Translations under genes and position numbers: made by a program
In this document: positions 1 to 6,300 of the stretch, one piece after another
How the letters are laid out: each line of letters starts with the position of its first letter
Numbering within the stretch: the first letter of the stretch is position 1
The notes under the pieces: model-generated
What the model was told of the DNA's origin: nothing
The model's input: the letters and a program-made list of their open reading frames with translations, nothing else
Databases searched by the model: none
From: SHLQ01 sp964196045
GTDB taxonomy: Bacteria > Actinomycetota > Acidimicrobiia > Acidimicrobiales > SHLQ01
Assembly (NCBI GenBank): GCA_964196045.1
Contig: CAXMRH010000177.1
Span: 1-7,142, forward strand
DNA: 7,142 nt
Direction of reading: 5' to 3'

Positions 1-299
1 AGCAATGCGGGACGCTGCACCGCCAGCCGGAAGACCACACGGACAGTTCCTTCCACCTGGGTCCACACATCGTCGGAGGCGACGATGTTGTCGAGCTCCG
101 CGATGAACTCAGATGCAGCTTCGTCGACCACTGCTTGGAACAGCGCATTCTTCGATGGGAAGTAGTAAAGGATCGACTGCTTCCGAAGGCCGAGCTCACG
201 AGCCAGAGCATCGAGGGACGTGCCGTCGACGCCTGTTGTCCCAAATGAATCGAGTGCGGTGTCAAGAACTCGTTGTCGGGTACTCACCACGTCGCTCAC
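1..299 (-). CDS. TetR/AcrR-family transcriptional regulator (N-terminal part, truncated by window edge)
   Basis: About 99 codons are present; the C-terminal ligand-binding part lies beyond base 1. The N-terminus (residues about 6-57) has the TetR DNA-binding pattern. A first helix (TRQRVLDTALDSFG) is followed by the helix-turn-helix around residues 27-46 (TSLDALARELGLRKQSILYY) and then the FPSKNALF segment typical of the family. Such proteins bind a palindromic operator as dimers and release it on binding a small ligand. The GTG at 299 is chosen because it starts just before the first conserved helix and follows a purine-rich GAGAGGAG stretch (313-320 on the plus strand), although the spacing of about 13 nt is long. 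GTG codons at positions 4 and 5 are alternatives. It is divergent from the lipid operon, with a perfect palindrome between them, so it probably represses itself and that operon. The ligand is unknown; an acyl-CoA or fatty alcohol would suit the context. Confidence 0.9.
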   Translation of the reverse strand, partial: MSDVVSTRQRVLDTALDSFGTTGVDGTSLDALARELGLRKQSILYYFPSKNALFQAVVDEAASEFIAELDNIVASDDVWTQVEGTVRVVFRLAVQRPAL

Positions 300-318
300 G
301 AAACGAACTCTACTCCTC

Positions 319-334
319 TCTACCAATTGGTAGA
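319..334. promoter_or_regulatory. Perfect 16-bp palindrome, probable TetR operator
   Basis: TCTACCAATTGGTAGA equals its own reverse complement over all 16 bases. It lies between the divergent starts of the TetR gene (299) and the reductase gene (365), about 20 and 30 bases from them. Position, length and symmetry suit a homodimeric TetR repressor acting on both transcription units. No convincing -35/-10 pair could be assigned, so which promoter it blocks is inference. A TATAGC at 343-348 is the only -10-like element noticed. Confidence 0.7.
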
Positions 335-364
335 AATCGTCGTATAGCTGGTAGACAGTCTGTT

Positions 365-2749
365 GTGATTGCCGACAACCTTGCGGGAAAACGAGTCGCG
401 GTTACCGGTTCCACCGGTTTCCTCGGAACGGCTCTGATCGAACGCCTCGTTCGCTCGGTACCAGACTGCGAACTCATCTTGTTGGTCCGACCCGGACGAC
501 GGGGCGCGCAAGCCCGGGTCACACGCGACGTACTGAAGAATGATGCGTTCGACGGACTGCGCAAGGAGCTCGGCAAAGACGTCTTCGACGAGATGACTTC
601 GCGGCGCATAAAAGCGGTTGCGGGCGATGTCGGAACGGACGGACTCGGGCTGAGCGGCGAAGATCTCGAACTTTGGCTTGGCGCCGACGTCGTCATCCAC
701 TCAGCGGCCACGGTGTCCTTCGATTCCCCACTCGACACTGCGGTAGAGGTGAACCTCCTTGGGCCACAGAGAATCGCGAACCTCTGCAACGAACACGGTG
801 TGACACCTCATCTAGTTGCGGTGTCGACGTGCTACGTGGCAGGGAGCCGACGAGGCGCCGCCCCTGAGCAATTCGTGGACGAAAGCCCGTACTTCGTCGA
901 TGTGAACTGGCGCCGAGAGGTGGACGCGGCCCGAAGAAGTCGCCTGAACGAAGAAACGGCGAGCCGTCAACCAAAGCAGCTTCGAGACTTTCGCGCGGGC
1001 GCCCAACGAGAACTCGGCGCCGTTGGAACACCTGCTCTCGCCGCGAAGACGGAGGCGCTGCGCCAAACATGGGTCACCGACCAGATGGTCGAGAACGGGC
1101 GTGCTCGAGCCTCGTCGCTGGGATTCCCCGACGCATATGCGTACACGAAGGCGCTCGGCGAACTCGCTCTAGTGGAGAAGCGGGGCGATGTTCCCGTGTC
1201 GATCGTGCGACCATCGATCATCGAGTCGGCTTGGTCCGAGCCGGTTCCCGGCTGGATCCGCGGTTTCCGCATGGCCGAACCTGTGATCATTTCCTACGCC
1301 CGCGGCCTCCTAAGCGAGTTCCCGGGCGTACCTGAAGGGGTGGTCGACGTGATCCCCGTCGACATGGTTGTGGCCGCCATCGTCGCGGTTGCAGCACGCG
1401 GGCCAAAGGACGACGGCCCCGACGTGACTCAGGTGGCGTCCGGCTCAGCGAACCCGCTGCGCTACAGGAACTTGGTCGACTACGCCGAAGAATGGTTTGT
1501 TGCGAACCCGATCTACGACGAGTTGGGCCAGCCGATAGCTGTCGCAGCTTGGCAGTTTCCCGGACGCGGTCGAGTCGAGCGGCAGCTGGTCCGTGCGCGC
1601 ACAAGCCTCGAACGCGCCGACAGGATTCTCGAGAAACTTCCCCTCCGAGGTCGTACTGCCGAATACGCGATGCAGCTCCAGGCTCGGAAGGAGCTACTCG
1701 ATCAAGCGTCGGGATATGTGGAGCTCTACGGCGCGTATGCCGAGTGTGAAGCCTTGTATGGCCTCGACAACCTGCTCGGCATGTGGGCCGATCTCAGCGA
1801 GGAAGACAAGGCCAACTTCACGTTCGACCCTCGGATCATCGACTGGAAACATTACGTGCAGAACGTGCACCTTCCGTCTGTCGTCCGTCAGGCTCGGGCA
1901 AAGACGACGCCGGGAAAGAAGGTTGGCCCCACGCGAAGCACCCGCCTCCGAGGCCAGGTGTTGTCCCCAGATCGACAGATGGCGGCGTTCGATCTCGAGA
2001 ACACGATCGTTGCGTCGAACGTGGTCACCTCTTTCGCATGGCTCGGAACCCGAAACCTGTCCTCTCGGGATCGGGCGATCTTTGCAGCAAAAGCGCTTTC
2101 ACAGGGGCCGAGTTGGCTGGCGCTCGACCGGAAGGACCGAAGCGACTTCCTTCGCAGCTTCTACCGCAACTACCAGGGAGCACCCACCGATCAGATCGAA
2201 CGCGATGCGCAGGAACTGCTGAGCGACTACCTCCTCAGCAAGTCCTTCCCCGACGCGATCCGTCGAGTCCGCGAGCACCGTGCTCTTGGTCATCGCACGG
2301 TACTGATTACCGGCGCCCTCGACTTCGTCGTGAAGCCCCTCGCTCCTCTCTTTGACGACATCATCAGCGCCGAGATGGGAACGAGTGCAGGCCGCTACAC
2401 CGGCGGCATGACCACAGTCCCGCCGACGGCCGAGAACCGCTACCAAGCCCTCGCGGACTACGCCGAAACGCACGGCATCGACCTGCGCGAATCGGTTGCG
2501 TACGCCGACTCGTCGAGCGACCTGCCGATGCTCGAAGCCGTTGGCTTTCCGGTCGCCGTCAACCCCGAAACCAAACTCGCCTCCATCGCCCGCAAGCGCG
2601 GCTGGTTGGTCGAGGACTTCCAGAAACAGTCTGGGGCCCCCGGGCGCCCACTACCCCTCGCGCCCCGAACAGGTGCACGAGCTGAACCATTGCTGAGTCG
2701 GATGATGAATCGCGGCCCCGGCATTGCCAAGGAGAACACCCGCCGATGA
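365..2749 (+). CDS. Fatty acyl-CoA reductase (extended SDR) fused to a C-terminal HAD-IB phosphatase-like domain
   Basis: This is a 794-residue two-domain protein. Residues 1 to about 335 form an extended SDR/NAD-binding-4 reductase domain. It has a glycine-rich NAD(P) loop TGSTGFLG (14-21), the SDR Ser/Thr at STCY (S154), and the catalytic YAYTK motif (Y258, K262) in a FAR-like PDAYAYTKALGE context. Residues about 340-520 resemble the FAR C-terminal region (FDPRIIDWKHYVQNVHLP near 487-504). Residues about 539-760 are a HAD-IB domain: FDLENT (nucleophile D543), T649 in LITGALD, R692 in place of the usual lysine, and ADSSSDLPML (D715, D719). The expected reaction is NADPH-dependent reduction of a fatty acyl-CoA to aldehyde or alcohol; the HAD substrate is unknown. 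The GTG at 365 is used because the SDR fold starts right after it. The open frame continues upstream to 113, but that part is antisense to the TetR gene and resembles nothing. The stop overlaps the next start by 4 nt. A pure HAD phosphatase or thioester reductase is unlikely, since no carrier-protein domain is seen. Confidence 0.88.
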   Translation: MIADNLAGKRVAVTGSTGFLGTALIERLVRSVPDCELILLVRPGRRGAQARVTRDVLKNDAFDGLRKELGKDVFDEMTSRRIKAVAGDVGTDGLGLSGEDLELWLGADVVIHSAATVSFDSPLDTAVEVNLLGPQRIANLCNEHGVTPHLVAVSTCYVAGSRRGAAPEQFVDESPYFVDVNWRREVDAARRSRLNEETASRQPKQLRDFRAGAQRELGAVGTPALAAKTEALRQTWVTDQMVENGRARASSLGFPDAYAYTKALGELALVEKRGDVPVSIVRPSIIESAWSEPVPGWIRGFRMAEPVIISYARGLLSEFPGVPEGVVDVIPVDMVVAAIVAVAARGPKDDGPDVTQVASGSANPLRYRNLVDYAEEWFVANPIYDELGQPIAVAAWQFPGRGRVERQLVRARTSLERADRILEKLPLRGRTAEYAMQLQARKELLDQASGYVELYGAYAECEALYGLDNLLGMWADLSEEDKANFTFDPRIIDWKHYVQNVHLPSVVRQARAKTTPGKKVGPTRSTRLRGQVLSPDRQMAAFDLENTIVASNVVTSFAWLGTRNLSSRDRAIFAAKALSQGPSWLALDRKDRSDFLRSFYRNYQGAPTDQIERDAQELLSDYLLSKSFPDAIRRVREHRALGHRTVLITGALDFVVKPLAPLFDDIISAEMGTSAGRYTGGMTTVPPTAENRYQALADYAETHGIDLRESVAYADSSSDLPMLEAVGFPVAVNPETKLASIARKRGWLVEDFQKQSGAPGRPLPLAPRTGARAEPLLSRMMNRGPGIAKENTRR
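2729..2734 (+). promoter_or_regulatory. Ribosome binding site for the LarA-like gene
   Basis: AAGGAG lies 11 nt upstream of the ATG at 2746, inside the 3' end of the reductase gene. Together with the ATGA overlap it supports that start and reinitiation-type coupling. Confidence 0.6.
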
Positions 2750-4353
2750 GCCCACGCAAAGCACCCCGACCCGGTCTTGTCCTCGACGTCGATTCGTCCA
2801 CACCACCCGTGCTGTTTCATCACGGTGAGGGTTTCAAGATGGAGAAGCTGCCGGTCGGGCGCTCTCGCATCATCTACCCAGCCGAGCCACTCCGAGGACT
2901 CCAGGACCCAGACCAGGCCATCCGAGACGCTCTCGAGAACCCGATTGAATCGGATCCACTTCGTGCTTTGATGACACCTGGAATGAAACTGACGATCGCG
3001 TTCGACGACATCAGTCTTCCGCTTCCACCGATGCGACGCCCCGATGTGCGACAGCGCATCATCGAAGCCGTCCTCGACATCGCAGCCGAGGTCGGCGTGG
3101 ATGACGTGCACATCATCGCTGCGCTCGCGCTCCATCGGCGAATGACAGAAGACGAACTACGACACGCCGTTGGCGACCGCGTGTACGACGCATTCGCACC
3201 GACCGGCCGCCTGTACAACCACGATGCCGAGGACCCCGAAGGGATGACACATCTCGGCACGACAAGCCATGGCGAGGAGGTTCAGCTCAGCAAACGAGCT
3301 GTGGACTCGGATCTCACGGTCTACGTCAACATCAACCTGGTGTCGATGGACGGCGGACACAAGAGCACGGCGACTGGTCTGTCGGGTTATACGGCGCTGC
3401 GCCACCATCACAACGTCGAGACCATGCGTAACTCGAAGTCGTTCATGGACCCGGAGAACTCGGAGCTCCACACGAAAAATTGGCGTCAGGGTGACGTTAT
3501 CCGGGACGCCGGGGTGAAGATATTCCAGATCGAAACGACGATCAACAACAACACCTTCGGCGAGACCGGACCACTTTCGATGCTCCAGAAACGCGAATGG
3601 GAATGGACCGGCAAAGACCGCGCCAAGTTCCTCGCGATGCAAGGTGGCCTCAGCTACATGACGGCCGGAGCTCGACGGAAAATCTTCCACAACTGGAGGG
3701 CGCCGTACGAACTCACCTCGGTGCAAGCCGGTGAGATTGAGGCCGTTCACAAGGTCACCACCGCCAACACGTACGCCCAGCACTTGGTCCCCGTCGAGGG
3801 CCAAACCGACATCATGACAATGGGCCTGCCGTACATCTCTCCGTACAACGTCAACTCGGTGATGAACCCAATCTTGGTTGCCGTGCTTGGCCTCGGTTAC
3901 TTCTTCAATCTGTACAAGGGCAAGCCACTCGTCCGTGAGGGCGGCGTGCTGATCCTGAGTCACCCCACGCCCTGGGACTTCAACCCCGTTCATCACCCGA
4001 GCTACATCGACTTCTTCGAACAGGTCCTGGCCGACACCACTGACCCGATCGAAATCGAGAAGAAGTACGAGAAGCAATACGCCGAAGACGAGTGGTACCG
4101 ACATCTGTATCGCACGAGCTACGCCTACCACGGCGTGCACCCCTTCTACATGTGGTACTGGTGTACACATGCCCTAGAGCACCTCGGCCAGGTAATCATC
4201 GTCGGAGGTGATCCACGAGCCGTACGCCGGTTGGGATTCCGTCCGGCGTCCACGCTGCAGGATGCGTTGGAAATGGCGACCGACACCGTCGGGCCACAGC
4301 CGACGATCACCCACTTTCACAACCCGCCGATGCTCATGGCCGACGTCAAGTGA
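2746..4353 (+). CDS. LarA-like protein (lactate racemase N-terminal domain, DUF2088; nickel-pincer superfamily)
   Basis: This 535-residue protein is longer than Lactobacillus plantarum LarA (about 424). LarA uses a nickel-pincer nucleotide to racemise lactate; relatives act on other 2-hydroxyacids. LarA-like landmarks, using LarA numbering from memory, are FDDISLP at 86-92 (LarA DDxTRP), H130 in ALALHRRMTEDEL (LarA H108), GGHKS with K206 (LarA K184, the covalent cofactor lysine) and H222 in RHHHN (LarA H200, the nickel ligand). The spacings H130-K206 (76) and K206-H222 (16) match LarA exactly. At the same offset LarA catalytic H174 corresponds to I196, and R75 to L91, so the reaction is probably not lactate racemisation. 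A hydrophobic stretch lies near 375-390, and the C-terminal third is rich in aromatic residues (HPFYMWYWC). No cofactor-synthesis genes (larB, larC, larE) are in the window. It is coupled by 4-nt overlaps to the lipid genes on both sides. Family membership is fairly secure; the substrate is unknown. Confidence 0.8.
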   Translation: MSPRKAPRPGLVLDVDSSTPPVLFHHGEGFKMEKLPVGRSRIIYPAEPLRGLQDPDQAIRDALENPIESDPLRALMTPGMKLTIAFDDISLPLPPMRRPDVRQRIIEAVLDIAAEVGVDDVHIIAALALHRRMTEDELRHAVGDRVYDAFAPTGRLYNHDAEDPEGMTHLGTTSHGEEVQLSKRAVDSDLTVYVNINLVSMDGGHKSTATGLSGYTALRHHHNVETMRNSKSFMDPENSELHTKNWRQGDVIRDAGVKIFQIETTINNNTFGETGPLSMLQKREWEWTGKDRAKFLAMQGGLSYMTAGARRKIFHNWRAPYELTSVQAGEIEAVHKVTTANTYAQHLVPVEGQTDIMTMGLPYISPYNVNSVMNPILVAVLGLGYFFNLYKGKPLVREGGVLILSHPTPWDFNPVHHPSYIDFFEQVLADTTDPIEIEKKYEKQYAEDEWYRHLYRTSYAYHGVHPFYMWYWCTHALEHLGQVIIVGGDPRAVRRLGFRPASTLQDALEMATDTVGPQPTITHFHNPPMLMADVK

Positions 4354-5324
4354 GCTCACTCGCCGACGCTCGTGCGCGCGTATCGCAGCGTTTGGCGGGG
4401 ACCGAGGTGCCGTTTGTCGGCCGACTTCGCAAGCCGCTGCAGTCGATGGAGTTTCCCTATGCGGCGCCGACCGCGCCGCAGAACGTGGAGATTCCCCCCA
4501 AGCGCGGCGCGACAGGCACCGACTTCCCGACCGACTGGGCTCGAACCGAGCCAGCGCGCCGCACTCGGGCAATGCTCATCGATGGCATGGTGCGCCCCAT
4601 CATGAGTGGACTGGCGCAACCAACCCGCCGTGGCGCTGATCGGCTCGACGGACTCTCCGGCCCCGCAGTCTTTGCGGCAAATCATCACAGCCACATCGAC
4701 ACTCCCCTACTGCTGACCTCATTGCCATCGCCGTGGCGACACCATGCCGTTGTGGGCGCCGCCGCCGACTACTTCTTCGGGACACGAATTACCGGCGCCA
4801 TTTCGGCCCTGGTGATCGGAGCAATACCAATCGATCGTGCGAAGATCAGTCGAGCGTCGACCGACCTTGCCCGAGACCTGATCAACGAAGGTTGGTCACT
4901 CGTCGTCTTCCCCGAAGGCGGGCGCAGCCCAGATGGCTGGGGACAGCCGTTCAGGGGCGGAGCAGCCTTCATCGCGAAGCGAACCAACACACCGGTCGTG
5001 CCCGTTCACATCGAGGGGACCGGTCGCATACTTCGCAAGGGCAAAAGCACGCCCAGTCCAAGCCGTACAACGGTGACCTTCGGCGAACCGATGTACTGCG
5101 GCGAGAACGAGGACGCGCGCGCGTTCAACGTTCGGATCGAGGCCCGCGTCGCGGAGCTCGCAGACGAGGCAATGACCGACTGGTGGCAAGCCCGCAGGCG
5201 CGCACACGCCGAAGCAACCCCTGCACTCACCGGCCCATTGACAGCGACCTGGCGTCGCGTGTGGGAGCTCGATGCCGATGGCCCAGCGCGGAAGGGTCCT
5301 CGTCGCCGTACCTGGCCTCGCTGA
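4350..5324 (+). CDS. PlsC-type lysophospholipid/glycerolipid acyltransferase (LPLAT family)
   Basis: This 324-residue protein has the four acyltransferase blocks of the AGPAT/LPLAT family. The catalytic HX4D is in NHHSHIDTPL (H112, D117). The glycerol-phosphate-binding block is FPEGGRS (187-193; the usual form is FPEGTRS). GGAAFIA and the final VVPVHIEGTG block follow. Such enzymes move an acyl group from acyl-CoA or acyl-ACP to a lysophospholipid, glycerol phosphate or related alcohol at the inner face of the membrane. About 100 residues precede block I, longer than in minimal PlsC proteins, and no clear transmembrane helix is visible. The GTG start overlaps the previous stop (GTGA) and has no Shine-Dalgarno sequence of its own, so translation is probably coupled. 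The C-terminus is rich in arginine and proline. It is the last gene of the operon. An acyl-CoA:alcohol transfer role alongside the reductase is possible but not shown by the sequence. Confidence 0.88.
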   Translation: MSSLADARARVSQRLAGTEVPFVGRLRKPLQSMEFPYAAPTAPQNVEIPPKRGATGTDFPTDWARTEPARRTRAMLIDGMVRPIMSGLAQPTRRGADRLDGLSGPAVFAANHHSHIDTPLLLTSLPSPWRHHAVVGAAADYFFGTRITGAISALVIGAIPIDRAKISRASTDLARDLINEGWSLVVFPEGGRSPDGWGQPFRGGAAFIAKRTNTPVVPVHIEGTGRILRKGKSTPSPSRTTVTFGEPMYCGENEDARAFNVRIEARVAELADEAMTDWWQARRRAHAEATPALTGPLTATWRRVWELDADGPARKGPRRRTWPR

Positions 5325-5325
5325 G

Positions 5326-5763
5326 TTAGGTCGCTGACGTCCGCCGACCCGAGATGTCGTTGGGCAAGATCCGGACCCAATCGGTTTCGAACGGAGTTGG
5401 GGTCCACCGCAGAACTCCCAGGGCCTCGAGTTCGGCCTCTTCGGCTTCTGCGTAAACCGTGTCGGCCATGCCCTCGATGAGCACGCTCCAGCCGCTGAGC
5501 GTCTCCGCGTCCCAATTGTCGACCTCGAACGCCACGGGTTGATTCATCTTGGCCGCTCCGAGCTTGGCGCCTCGCGCGCTGCGAAAGGCGATCTGATGCC
5601 CAATCACACCGAACGACACCGGCAACACAACGGGTTCGCCAGCGTGGACGAACGCGACACGACCAATCGGCGTCTTTGCCAGTAGCTCCCAGCACTCCTC
5701 CGTGGACAAGATTTCGAGTCCGTGGCGGTCGATGATGGGCGCTGGTGTTCCTGTCGAGTCCAT
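5326..5763 (-). CDS. Pyridoxamine 5'-phosphate oxidase-like flavin-binding protein
   Basis: This 145-residue protein has the small split-barrel fold pattern seen in many actinobacterial PNPOx-like proteins. The pieces in order are LSTEECWELLAKTPIGRVAF (19-38), PVVLPVSFGV (44-53), IAFRSARGAKL (58-68), VAFEVDNWD (77-85), GWSVLIEGMA (91-100), and a C-terminal W-x-R-I-x-P plus ISGRR ending. Members bind FMN, FAD or F420 and act as oxidoreductases or flavin-binding proteins; which applies here cannot be read from the sequence. The ATG at 5763 is preferred because the conserved part follows soon after. An in-frame ATG at 5823 would add 20 poorly conserved-looking, hydrophobic residues. No strong Shine-Dalgarno sequence precedes either. 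Its stop is one base from the end of the acyltransferase gene on the other strand, so the two units converge with no room for a separate terminator. It is probably unrelated to the lipid operon. Confidence 0.85.
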   Translation of the reverse strand: MDSTGTPAPIIDRHGLEILSTEECWELLAKTPIGRVAFVHAGEPVVLPVSFGVIGHQIAFRSARGAKLGAAKMNQPVAFEVDNWDAETLSGWSVLIEGMADTVYAEAEEAELEALGVLRWTPTPFETDWVRILPNDISGRRTSAT

Positions 5764-5886
5764 GCTCAAGCGTACACATAACAACTGCGGAGCCAGTAGG
5801 GCACGAGGTCCCAGGAAGCCCATCCAAATAGGTAAGAGCCGGGCATCCGCCTCACAAGGTGATCGATCGCCGCCGATTCGCGCAGC
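5764..5886. other. Divergent intergenic region
   Basis: These 123 bases separate the minus-strand flavoprotein gene from the plus-strand lipoprotein gene and must carry both promoters. No repeat, operator or convincing promoter pair was found. Confidence 0.4.
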
Positions 5887-6261
5887 GTGCCAATCTTTCG
5901 CTATTCAATTCGTGCAATCGTCGGGCTAGTCGCCCTTCTCGCACTGACGACGGGCTGCTCGGGTAATGATGCGCCAGAAACATTGGCAATGGCCGACGAT
6001 GCCCCGCTGGTGAGCCAAGCTGAAACCAGCTTCTCCGACGAAGAGAACGTCATCATCCAGTTCCACGTGAGTTGGCTCTGCGAGATCAAGCGACGGACAT
6101 TCGTCAATCTGGATGATGCCGACATGGCGCTCACCGAAGCCCTGGCATCGAACGGAATCGATCCTGATGTTTATGACCAGTTCGTTGACGAGATCCTGAC
6201 CACCCAGCCCGGTCGAGACGCGGTGCGTTTTGCGTACCAAGAATCATGTCGAGCCCTATGA
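5887..6261 (+). CDS. Small putative lipoprotein of unknown function
   Basis: This 124-residue protein is not recognised as a named family. The N-terminus is a lipoprotein signal: arginines at 5 and 9, a hydrophobic core (about 10-20), then LTTGC with the lipidated cysteine at C24. Threonine at -3 is a relaxed lipobox, with leucine at -4. The mature part is about 101 residues. It starts with a flexible acidic stretch, then a mostly helical domain (SFSDEENVIIQFHVSWLCEIKRR, then DDADMALTEALASNGIDPDVYDQF) ending in ESCRAL. C65 and C121 are the only other cysteines and could form a disulfide outside the membrane. The start is GTG with no clear Shine-Dalgarno sequence, so an alternative start is possible. 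The next gene, also exported, starts about 40 bases downstream on the same strand, so the two may share a transcript. The export prediction is good; the function is unknown. Confidence 0.75.
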   Translation: MPIFRYSIRAIVGLVALLALTTGCSGNDAPETLAMADDAPLVSQAETSFSDEENVIIQFHVSWLCEIKRRTFVNLDDADMALTEALASNGIDPDVYDQFVDEILTTQPGRDAVRFAYQESCRAL

Positions 6262-6275
6262 CCTACGCAGGTCAT
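6258..6275 (+). repeat. Inverted repeat (7-bp arms, 4-nt loop) at the lipoprotein stop codon
   Basis: ATGACCT-ACGC-AGGTCAT is a perfect hairpin. It includes the TGA stop of the lipoprotein gene and ends on the first two bases of an ATG (6274) that is in frame with the next gene. No T-run follows, so an intrinsic terminator is unlikely. It might affect coupling between the two exported proteins, or be chance. Confidence 0.45.
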
Positions 6276-6300
6276 GGCCAATCGCGTCGACACGCCATGT

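Noticed and set aside
113..364. Upstream in-frame extension of the reductase gene (84 extra residues).
   Set aside because: It is antisense to a clear TetR coding region and the palindrome, is low-complexity and arginine/serine-rich, and has no SDR features. The fold begins just after GTG 365.
341..364. TATAGC as a -10 element for the lipid operon.
   Set aside because: No -35 box at suitable spacing; mentioned only as context for the operator.
2458..3135. Minus-strand open frame of 225 codons across the reductase/LarA-like junction.
   Set aside because: It covers the conserved HAD motifs and the coupled ATGA junction on the plus strand; no family features of its own.
3157..4170. Long minus-strand open frame (337 codons) opposite the LarA-like gene.
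   Set aside because: The plus strand carries a coherent family protein here. The minus frame is an antisense shadow common in high-GC DNA and shows no recognisable domain.
5006..5827. Minus-strand open frame of 273 codons covering the acyltransferase end and the flavoprotein.
   Set aside because: It is composition-driven, rich in Arg/Gly/Ser, and conflicts with two well-supported genes in other frames.
5829..5857. Sigma70-like pair on the minus strand (TTGTGA, 17-base spacer, TACCTA) upstream of the flavoprotein gene.
   Set aside because: The -10 element is poor (last base wrong) and such matches occur by chance in 120 bases. Not strong enough to list as a promoter.
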